64,000 nt of DNA from Halorubrum sp. BV1 (lineage in GTDB: Archaea; Halobacteriota; Halobacteria; Halobacteriales; Haloferacaceae), in the NCBI RefSeq assembly GCF_000746205.1, contig NZ_JQKV01000001.1:484814-548813 (forward strand). The letters are read 5' to 3'. The position numbers and the translations under genes are program-made. Of this stretch, positions 8,502 to 15,241 are shown in pieces; the first letter of the stretch is position 1, and each line of letters opens with the position of its first letter. The notes below the pieces were generated by a model. That model was not told where the DNA came from. It saw only the letters and a list, made by a program, of their open reading frames with translations, and made no database searches.

Positions 8502-9182
8502 GTGACTCGTCGGGCCGCCACCACGGGGTACGCCGCCGCAGCCGTCGCCGTCGCCGTCTCGGTCGCGATCACGTGGACCGCGTCGCCGGCGGCGGTTACC
8601 GGCCCGCTCACTCGCCTCGCGGATCGACCGGCGTTGTTCGGCGTCGCGCTGGTGGGCCTCGCCGCGGTTCGGCCGGCGATAGCGTGGCCGACGACGCTGC
8701 TCTCCGCCGCGGTCGGCTTCGGGTACGGATGGCCCGGCGTGCCGGTCGGCGTCGTGCTCGTGACGGCGACCGCGATACCCCCGTACGGACTCGCTCGGAC
8801 CGGCCGGGCACGGTCCCCCGACGGCCGCGTGGGACGCGTGACCGCCCGCGTCTGTGACGCCGGCGAGCGACTCACCGCGGTCGCCGGGAGCGCGCGCACA
8901 GTGGCCGCGGCGCGGCTACTCCCCCTCCCCTCGGACGCCGTCTCGCTGGGTGCCGGCGTCGCGGGCGTGCCGCTCCGCCCGTTCCTCGTCGGCACCGCAG
9001 TCGGTGAACTGCCGTGGGTGCTCCTCGGCGTCGCCGTCGGCGTCTCGATCGACCGGCTGGCGGCCGGCGACCTCTCAGTCGTCGACCCGGCCGCACTCGT
9101 CGCGATGGCGAGCGCGGGAGTGCTGCTGCTCGCCGGGCCAGTGTACCGAACCGTCAGCGGAGAATCCGCTGCGACGGCGTGA
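8502..9182 (+). CDS. VTT/TVP38 family membrane protein (second copy)
   Basis: A 226-aa polytopic membrane protein, Ala/Val-rich, with about six hydrophobic segments. It carries VTT-family features: P-T-T-x-L-S-A-A-V-G-F-G-Y-G-W-P-G around residue 65, and LPLPSDAVSLGAGVAGVPLRPF followed by G-T-x-x-G-E-L-P-W near residue 145. It starts with GTG at 8502; a CGTTTATCC element about 28 bp upstream supports a leaderless message. It is only distantly similar to the other VTT protein at 2866-3567. Its function is probably lipid or small-solute transport. Confidence 0.75.
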   Translation: MTRRAATTGYAAAAVAVAVSVAITWTASPAAVTGPLTRLADRPALFGVALVGLAAVRPAIAWPTTLLSAAVGFGYGWPGVPVGVVLVTATAIPPYGLARTGRARSPDGRVGRVTARVCDAGERLTAVAGSARTVAAARLLPLPSDAVSLGAGVAGVPLRPFLVGTAVGELPWVLLGVAVGVSIDRLAAGDLSVVDPAALVAMASAGVLLLAGPVYRTVSGESAATA

Positions 9183-9500
9183 CCGTCGCACGCGTGAGGA
9201 TACGCGCGCCAACGGCGCAATTCGTCGCGTAGGTGGGACGTTCGACCGCCCGAACGCAGTCGCCTGCGTCAGCCGGTCGAACCGAATCGTGTGCCTCTGC
9301 TCGGGGACCGACGCGAGCGTGCATTCCCCTGGTCCCCTACTCCCGGGACCGCTCCCAGCCCTAACCCCGAAGTCGCCGTCATGCGAGCCGTCGCCGGCCC
9401 GGAGTCGCGCGACTTCCACGGGGGACCGAGGGGCGTGCACGCCGATCGCGAAGCGCGGACGAGACGCGCGTCGGTGCGTCTCGCCCGCACCCTGTCGTCG
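9183..9500. other. Convergent intergenic region, no gene seen
   Basis: A GC-rich 318-bp space between the convergent VTT and DUF4382 genes. Open frames on both strands have the Arg/Ser/Pro composition of non-coding GC-rich DNA. I see no RNA gene, repeat or convincing hairpin. Confidence 0.5.
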
Positions 9501-10244
9501 TTACCCGTCGGCGGCGCTGCCGTCACCGCCGTCGCCATCGTCGCCGCCGTCGGTATCACCGTACGAGACCTCGATCCCGCTCGGGACGGGACGGAGCAGG
9601 TACGAGCCGGTTCCCCGGCGGACGGGGGCGAAGTCGGCAGTGAAGGTCGTTCGGGTGTTCTCGCGCACCTCGAACGCCTCGTTGAACGTGAGCGGGGCGT
9701 TCCCCGGGAGATCGACCGTCGCCTCGTCGCCGCCGGAAAGCGTCCCGTCGACGGCCGAGACGTCGAGCTGGAGGAACTGATAGCTGCCGACCGACAGCTC
9801 TCGCTCGTCGATGAGCTGCGTTTCGCCGTCCTGTAGCCGGACGAGGTCAGCCTCCTGTGGCTCGTCGAACTCGAGGTACTCGCGGCCGGCCGGCTCGGAC
9901 TCGCCACCTCCGTCGTCCGACTGGGTTCCACCGTCGCTCGTCTGATTCCCGTCAGCGTCCGAGTCTGCCGCACCATCCGCGTCGTCGGTCTGATTGCCGT
10001 CGGCACCGCTTTCTGCGCCCTCGGGACCGAGCCAGATTCCCTCGATGGTGACGACGAGCGACTCGAAGTCGGCGATGTCCGCCGGCTGGTCTGTCACCCG
10101 AGTCGCCAGCGTCCCGGTCGCCGTGCCGATGCAACCGGCGAGGCCGGCGGTCGCGAGCGCAGCGGCACCGCTGGCCTGCAGATAGCGCCGTCGACCGAGC
10201 GTGTCGGCGGCGAGCGGCCGATCGGACACGCTAGGCACCCCCAT
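9501..10244 (-). CDS. DUF4382 Tat lipoprotein
   Basis: A ~247-aa exported lipoprotein. The N-terminus has a twin-arginine motif (GRRRYLQASGAAAL) followed by a lipobox (LAGC), typical of haloarchaeal Tat-dependent lipid anchoring. The mature part matches DUF4382: ADFESLVVTIEGIWLG, FDEPQEADLVRLQDGETQLI, GSYQFLQLDVSAVDGTL and FEVRENTRTTFTADFAPV. Two Asp/Gly-rich insertions, at the middle and C-terminus, are likely disordered. ATG 10244 (MGVPSVSD) places the twin-arginine motif near residue 17. It overlaps the upstream small secreted protein gene by 14 bp. Function at the cell surface is unknown. Confidence 0.82.
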   Translation of the reverse strand: MGVPSVSDRPLAADTLGRRRYLQASGAAALATAGLAGCIGTATGTLATRVTDQPADIADFESLVVTIEGIWLGPEGAESGADGNQTDDADGAADSDADGNQTSDGGTQSDDGGGESEPAGREYLEFDEPQEADLVRLQDGETQLIDERELSVGSYQFLQLDVSAVDGTLSGGDEATVDLPGNAPLTFNEAFEVRENTRTTFTADFAPVRRGTGSYLLRPVPSGIEVSYGDTDGGDDGDGGDGSAADG

Positions 10245-10533
10245 CGTCTGGTGCGTCACCGGGATTCGCGTCACCCGCGATGTCGCTCACGGTGTCACCG
10301 AGACCCTCGACATCGCCGGAGAGGAAGTCGGTGACGCCGGAGAGGATCTCACCGACGAAGTCGGGAACCGGCTCTGGGAGGTCGCTCGGCGGGCCGGCGG
10401 CGGTCGCGTCCGCCCCGCCGCCCGGTGCGTCGGATGGTCCGGGCGCGGCGGAGACGGCACCGGCCGCCGCGCCGGCTCCGATCAGTGCGGTCGCGACGAG
10501 CGCGGCGAAAAGCGTCGTTCGAATAGCGTTCAT
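10231..10533 (-). CDS. Small secreted protein
   Basis: A ~100-aa protein with an apparent Sec signal peptide (MNAIRTTLFAALVATALIGA, cleavage plausible after AVSA near residue 28). It is followed by a Pro/Gly/Ala-rich segment and a short amphipathic region, VPDFVGEILSGVTDFLSGDV. The start at 10533 is preferred to the GTG at 10539 by signal-peptide layout. It overlaps the DUF4382 lipoprotein gene, so the two are likely co-transcribed. No family is recognised. Confidence 0.65.
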   Translation of the reverse strand: MNAIRTTLFAALVATALIGAGAAAGAVSAAPGPSDAPGGGADATAAGPPSDLPEPVPDFVGEILSGVTDFLSGDVEGLGDTVSDIAGDANPGDAPDDGGA

Positions 10534-10816
10534 GGGCACCTCCCGCTCGGGGCGCTACCACCTTCAATACCGCAAGCCGTTCGCCCGTTTTTCGCCCAAT
10601 TAATCCGATTTAACCGTCGGAAACGCGGACGAATGCAGCGTTCGAGCGGATCCCGGTTCGCATCACGTCCGTGTCGCGAGGGGACTCACCGCAGGTCATC
10701 CCGATTTGCGGAGTGAATCGCACGACTCAGAGGGGCCGTTTTCGGAACCAATTGGTCGTGTCCGTTCTTCCGCTTGGGAGGGGATTTCTCCAGCTCAGCC
10801 ACTTCGTTGGAACTGC

Positions 10817-11260
10817 TTAGCGGTCGGTGAGACGGGCTTCAAGCCGGTCGAGAATTTCCCAGAGCAACGGTACTGGCCGGAGACTATTGAAAGAGACCGC
10901 CTCGTACTCGTATTCATCGCCCGGTGAGAGACGTTCTTGATAGTGTGTCCGTCCAGCCACATGCGGATTCGGCTCGTGGTGCCACCCACAGTCGAAGCCT
11001 GAACTTTCGCTGTAATGAAAGGCGAACTCTGGGTCTGCGTCAGCAGCCTCGCCCGCGTACCAACGAAGGGTGAGTGTTGCCTCGTCTGCGTTGCTTCCGA
11101 GAATAGCAGGGTCAAGTGTCGCAACGACACGGATGAATTGGCCGGGCGGCTCCCCACCCGCATGTTGGACGGCAGGGTGTCGCTCAATCGTGCGTCTGAG
11201 TTCGAGGAGAATCGTGTGCGATGCCTGTCCGGGGTCGTAGCCGCCGTCGAACGCGAACAT
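10817..11260 (-). CDS. TumE-like (DUF6516-type) putative toxin, copy A
   Basis: A 147-aa protein, first of three related copies in the window (others at 13440 and 48081). Shared features are a predicted beta-rich core with L-x-x-R-W-Y, F-H-Y-S-E near residue 80, and a His-rich stretch C-G-W-H-H-E-P-N-P-H that resembles the W-R-x-D-N-x-P-H of TumE-family toxins. Each copy directly follows a wHTH gene; here the gap is 4 bp, so co-expression is certain. Toxin function is inferred from the resemblance and the two-gene layout and has not been shown for this branch. It is the first gene on the island side of the GC-rich chromosome. Confidence 0.6.
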   Translation of the reverse strand: MFAFDGGYDPGQASHTILLELRRTIERHPAVQHAGGEPPGQFIRVVATLDPAILGSNADEATLTLRWYAGEAADADPEFAFHYSESSGFDCGWHHEPNPHVAGRTHYQERLSPGDEYEYEAVSFNSLRPVPLLWEILDRLEARLTDR

Positions 11261-11264
11261 CCAG

Positions 11265-11783
11265 TCAGGCAGGTGCCGGGGTACTTCCAGCGTAGTCAGA
11301 GTAATGCTCGATAGCGTCCTCTACAAGTTGGAGACGATACGCGATGATGTCCCAGTCGTTCGCAGTCCGGCGCATCTCTCGTGTTGCCTCGGCAGTATCG
11401 GCATGTGCCGCCCGCTCGCGAAGGTCACTCGGTGAATCCGCGTCGTACTCGGTCTGCCACTCCTCGACCTGCTCTTGTAGGTCGCCACGCAGTTCGAGAA
11501 GGTCGTCGCGAGTCCGGTCGTCGAGGAGGTTGCGGAGAGCTTGCATTCGCGTGTAGAGCGGGTCTGGTTCATACCGGGTCGCGGTCCCTCCGGTAGCGGT
11601 TCGGAGAACGTTCATCTCGACGAGGCGCTGGAGATGGTCACGCGCAGTGTTTCCCGCGACGTGGGCCTGCTCTGCAATCCAGTCGGCCGGTTTGGGCTCG
11701 GAAACTGTAACGGCGACTGCGCGCACGCGGTCGAAGGCGCTCTGGTGCTCTTTCCAGAGTTCGGTCCCTGATTCATCTGTCAT
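11265..11783 (-). CDS. wHTH protein (DUF7342-like), putative antitoxin, copy A
   Basis: A 172-aa protein. Residues ~15-65 form a winged helix: F-D-R-V-R-A-V-A, then PADWIAEQAHVAGNTARDHLQ as the recognition region, then MNVLRTATGGTATRYE as the wing. A helical, coiled-coil-prone C-terminal half follows (LRNLLDDRTRDDLLELRGDL, a Tyr-Asp-Ala-Asp-Ser-Pro-Ser-Asp-Leu motif, and a final helix). The YDADSPxDL/YDAxSPEDL motif is common to all three copies. It is translated just before the TumE-like gene and probably autoregulates the pair. It is divergent from the integrase at 12185. Confidence 0.7.
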   Translation of the reverse strand: MTDESGTELWKEHQSAFDRVRAVAVTVSEPKPADWIAEQAHVAGNTARDHLQRLVEMNVLRTATGGTATRYEPDPLYTRMQALRNLLDDRTRDDLLELRGDLQEQVEEWQTEYDADSPSDLRERAAHADTAEATREMRRTANDWDIIAYRLQLVEDAIEHYSDYAGSTPAPA

Positions 11784-12014
11784 ACGTAGCGGTTGGCGCT
11801 AGACTACAATAATTCTATTGGGAATACAAACTATTGAACAAGAACGATGGCGGAGGTGGCGAGCTGACCGCTAGAGAGGCTGAAACGTTCTCCAGAAAGT
11901 CAATTTCCAGTAGCTTTATTATGAACTGCGGTAATATTGACTCTAGTAAATCGCACGACGGAGGAGATGGGGATGACGTGGCATAATGAACTCTACTCCA
12001 ATATCGGAGGAAGG

Positions 12015-12184
12015 TTTAAATACACCACGTCGCCGTCTGTTGACTCCTAGGTGTTATGCGGCAGGATGGGCGCTGCAGGCTCATAGGCCCTCAGACGCTC
12101 TTAGAATTCCTCTCGTTCGGTTTGACGAACGGAGAGAAATCGCGGCGTTCAGATCGACACGTTATGGGTTCGCGACTCACGACT
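12015..12184 (+). promoter_or_regulatory. Integrase A promoter and conserved leader with in-frame upstream ATG
   Basis: A TATA box (TTTAAATAC, 12015-12023) is followed 38 bp later by ATG 12056, whose reading frame begins M-x-x-D-G-R-C-R-L and runs in frame into the integrase. Bases 12064-12081 (GGATGGGCGCTGCAGGCT) recur exactly at 46333-46350 before integrase D, with the same 8-base offset from an upstream ATG and the same TATA spacing. A hairpin (CGTTCG/CGAACG) lies in the following segment. The conservation of leader but divergence of the intervening sequence suggests leader-based control of integrase translation. Confidence 0.6.
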
Positions 12185-13198
12185 ATGAGTCTCGAGCCAA
12201 TCGATCCGGAGACAGCACTCGAGCTGTACCTCACGGACAAGGAAGCCGAACTCGCTGAGAGTTCGATCCAGTCGCACAGGTACCGCCTCAAGCACTTCCT
12301 GCGTTGGTGCGAGATGGAGGACATCGATAACCTCAACAATCTCACCGGTCGCAAGATCCAGCAGTACCGCCTCTGGCGGCGCGACGACGGTGACCTCTCT
12401 GTCGCCAGCGAGAAGACTCAGATGGACACGTTGCGCGTGTTCATCCGCTGGGCCGAGTCAGTCGACGGCGTCGAGCAAGACCTCTCGACGAAGGTCCGTT
12501 CGCCGTCGATGACGCCCGAGCAGAACACCCGCGACGAGATGCTGGAAACAGAGGAAGCCAAAGCGGTTCTCTCGTACCTTGCTAAGTACGACTACGCGTC
12601 CCGCCAGCACGTCACCGTGGCGTTGATGTGGCATACAATGATGCGTGTCAGCAGCGTCAACGCGCTCGACGTCGATGATTACAACCCCAGCGAGCAGTAT
12701 CTTGAGGTGCGTCACCGTCCCCAGACGGACACCCCGATCAAGAACAAGAAAGACGGTGAGCGCCTCGTGGCGCTCTCCGACGACATCTGCATGCTGCTCG
12801 ACGACTGGATCGAAGAGAAGCGACCGAACGTTACTGACGACTTCGGCCGTGAACCGCTTGTTGCATCGAGACAGGGTCGTGCGCACAAGACTACGCTCAG
12901 GAAGTACGTCTACCAGGCGACCCGGCCGTGCTTCCGTGGAGCGGAATGTCCTGAAGATCGGGATTCAGAGATGTGTGAGGCTGCTGTCGACGACCAAGAG
13001 GCGTTCAATTGTCCCGCAAATGTCAATCCCCACGCCATCCGTCGCGGCAGCATCACGCACTCGCTCAACAGCGACCTCCCGGACAACGTGGTGAGTGACC
13101 GAGCGAACGTGAGCCCCGCGGTCATCGAACAGCACTACGATCGGCGCACCGAGAAAGAGAAGATGGAACAGCGGCGCGACTACTTGGACCGGCTCTGA
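12185..13198 (+). CDS. Tyrosine recombinase / integrase A
   Basis: A 337-aa XerD-like integrase. The N-terminal core-binding (SAM-like) domain covers residues ~5-105 (AESSIQSHRYRLKHFLRWCE). In the catalytic domain the first Arg is in MMRVSSVNALD (about 152), the box II motif is HAIRRG (about 282) and the nucleophile is the Tyr in EQHYDRR (about 318). A Cys-rich insertion, C-x5-C-(x)n-C-x7-C around residues 245-275, is typical of haloarchaeal integrases. ATG 12185 (MSLEPIDPETALELYL) is chosen because the close paralogue at 46451 starts at exactly this point. It is flanked on both sides by wHTH/TumE-like pairs. It likely mobilises part of this island. Confidence 0.9.
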   Translation: MSLEPIDPETALELYLTDKEAELAESSIQSHRYRLKHFLRWCEMEDIDNLNNLTGRKIQQYRLWRRDDGDLSVASEKTQMDTLRVFIRWAESVDGVEQDLSTKVRSPSMTPEQNTRDEMLETEEAKAVLSYLAKYDYASRQHVTVALMWHTMMRVSSVNALDVDDYNPSEQYLEVRHRPQTDTPIKNKKDGERLVALSDDICMLLDDWIEEKRPNVTDDFGREPLVASRQGRAHKTTLRKYVYQATRPCFRGAECPEDRDSEMCEAAVDDQEAFNCPANVNPHAIRRGSITHSLNSDLPDNVVSDRANVSPAVIEQHYDRRTEKEKMEQRRDYLDRL

Positions 13199-13439
13199 GA
13201 ACAGGCGTTTTCCCTAATTTTTCGATGACCTGTTGAGCCTCACTCTGGGAACTGCTGGCGAGAGGATGAAGAGGTGAGAAATGAGTCCGAGTCTAAGCAG
13301 AGGAGAGCCACACATCTCCCTATGAGTTTGCTCGCAGCACTGGCAATACGCTGATGGGGAGGTGTACGAGCGCAAGACAGTCCGTTGCCCGTTTAGATCC
13401 TAGCTCGGGCCGCTATTACCGACGCCTGCATCCCACGTG

Positions 13440-13874
13440 CTACGTCGACCAGAGTTCGTGGATCCGCACTTCGATTTCGTCGAGAACGAACGTGAGCATT
13501 TCTCGGTAGTCCGCTGGCCAGTCAGCGTTGTCGCCAAGCATCGGTGCATCCGGTGGCGGATGGTAGTGGTCTCGTGTGTTGTGAGGGTTCGGGTGACGAT
13601 CCCAGCGGCATTCCCACTCGGAGTCTTGGTGGACCTCGCGGTAGTGAATCTTACAATCGTCGTTCGTGTACCAGCGCACGAGGAGAGTGGCTTCTTCGAC
13701 GTCGGTTGGATAGTAGGTATTCGAGAGTTGTACTCGAAGTACGAGATGGCCTTCAGCGTCCGTGATCGTCGCGTCTGCAACTTGAGCTGTGGTTTCGAGA
13801 CGCTCTCGAAGGTACTCGAGGATCTGGCGATCTATCGGTGCAGGGCTCCCCCCATCACCGGCTGGCGGAACCAT
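13440..13874 (-). CDS. TumE-like putative toxin, copy B
   Basis: A 144-aa protein related to copies A and C. It has ATLLVRWYTNDDCKIHYREV, then W-E-C-R-W-D-R-H-P-N-P-H-N and D-H-Y-H-P-P-P-D-A-P, the best match of the three to the TumE-type W-x-x-x-P-H ... H-x-H pattern. The C-terminal helix is EMLTFVLDEIEVRIHEL. Its ATG directly abuts the TAG of the wHTH gene with no gap, so translation is coupled. It is convergent with integrase A. Confidence 0.6.
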   Translation of the reverse strand: MVPPAGDGGSPAPIDRQILEYLRERLETTAQVADATITDAEGHLVLRVQLSNTYYPTDVEEATLLVRWYTNDDCKIHYREVHQDSEWECRWDRHPNPHNTRDHYHPPPDAPMLGDNADWPADYREMLTFVLDEIEVRIHELWST

Positions 13875-14411
13875 CTAACTCGGTGCCTGCTCCCGGTCTC
13901 CTGTTCCCGCGTGTCGCTGACGAGCACGTTCGTAGAGCTGGCGCTCATGTCGTGCCGTCGCCCAGTCTCCGAGGTCACCGTACACGTCGTCGATTGTTTC
14001 ATGTTCGTCGCTCTCCGCGGCAGCGACCGCATCAACGTCAGCCGGGCTATCGGCGTCGTACCGCTGTTCGTACTCGTGGATGCGGTTGGTGAGTTCTCGA
14101 ACTCGCGCTTGTATCTCCTCACCTGAGTGGTCGGCTGCGAGGTCGTTGACGCGACGCCACTCGAAATACGAATCGTTCCGTTCGTAGGTCGTTGGGCGCC
14201 CCTCGTGCTGGGTGACGATGCCCAGCTGCGCGAACCACCGGAGATACTTCCGTGCGGTTTTCGGATCGCAATCGACGCGCTCAGCGATTCCGCTTGCCGC
14301 TGTCGGCTCACGTGTCTGGAGGATCGTCGCGTAAATTTGCTGCTCGACATCGGTTTCTCCGAACGGATCATCGAAACTGGGTGGCCCCCCTTCCCGCTCA
14401 GAGTTGCTCAT
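13875..14411 (-). CDS. wHTH protein (DUF7342-like), putative antitoxin, copy B
   Basis: A 178-aa protein with a winged-helix domain at residues ~20-75 (QIYATILQTREPTAASGIAE, then D-P-K-T-A-R-K-Y-L as recognition helix, and RPTTYERND as wing). A helical C-terminal half contains the shared YDADSPADVDA motif. It immediately precedes the TumE-like gene. Compared with copy A it is only moderately similar, so the pairs were acquired separately or are old duplicates. Confidence 0.68.
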   Translation of the reverse strand: MSNSEREGGPPSFDDPFGETDVEQQIYATILQTREPTAASGIAERVDCDPKTARKYLRWFAQLGIVTQHEGRPTTYERNDSYFEWRRVNDLAADHSGEEIQARVRELTNRIHEYEQRYDADSPADVDAVAAAESDEHETIDDVYGDLGDWATARHERQLYERARQRHAGTGDREQAPS

Positions 14412-14607
14412 ACCAGAACCCAGGCTTTCTGGGGTTATATTTCTTACTTCAAGGAATTATTTCCTCTGAGCGGTGAGAACACAGCGACAGATCCTGTTTC
14501 ATTGGCCGAGTTCTACATTCAACCATCTTCAGGGCTTGAGTGCCTCAAAACCCACTCAACCTAGACGATGAGCGCGTGAAGGTCTCATCAGTATGTGCGG
14601 ACCAGGA

Positions 14608-15049
14608 TCACAGAAACCGTACCGAGACCCCATACTGTTCAGGTAGCTTGTCAATATTCACTTGGACTACCAGGGGATGTTCTCGCGTGTTTGCATTCGC
14701 TACGGCTTCCAAGATTTCCTTCTGATCTCGTTCTAACTCTGCGTACTTTTCCTGACTTTACTTCAATGGGAAAGAACGCTGATTCGGTCATCAGCTTCCA
14801 CTGATCCTGAACGTGACCCTCGGGTGATCTTGTAACCTCATTTTCACGGTGTGCAGGGATCCACTTCGCAGAGAACGCTCCATCTGTCCGAGTCGAAATA
14901 TAACCACCATCTCCTGTTGACAAGTTCAGGTAGGTCGCGTGCTCGTTAGGGATGCGTATGGGCGTATTCTCGGCTACTTCGTACTCCTCTTCAACGAGCG
15001 TCTCAATGGCTTCCTCAACCGGGTGTGGTATCGTTCGACCATGAAGCAC
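14608..15049 (-). pseudogene. Frameshifted PD-(D/E)XK (VRR-NUC-like) nuclease
   Basis: From ATG 15049 the frame reads MLHGRTIPHPVEEAIETLVE and continues to FFPIEVKSGK, the E-x-K part of a PD-(D/E)XK nuclease site. At a four-base A run (14747-14750 on the minus strand) the frame is lost. Removing one A restores KYAELERDQKEILEAV, then HPLVVQVNIDKLPEQYGVSV and a stop at 14608-14610, giving about 146 residues with good coding character to the end. The disrupted gene is therefore one nucleotide from intact. It sits directly upstream of and divergent from the AddB/AddA-like operon. A sequencing error or programmed slippage cannot be excluded. Confidence 0.65.
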
Positions 15050-15241
15050 GAGCGTTTCTCCGATCGACCCTTTCTAGTTCGGAGTGACGTCAATGGTATC
15101 CATGTCAACGAAACACAGCACGAGACTCTATACTATTTTGGTGATCAGCGGTTCAGAGTATGCTCCTCAGAAAGACGGTCTACTGAACACGATATTCACA
15201 CTCTATGAACCTTTATTAGTTGACAGCCGGCTCTTTCCGTC

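Noticed and set aside
10540..12014. tRNA gene as integration target
   Set aside because: Inspected around the chromosome-island boundary and around all integrases; no cloverleaf or T-loop sequence was recognised.
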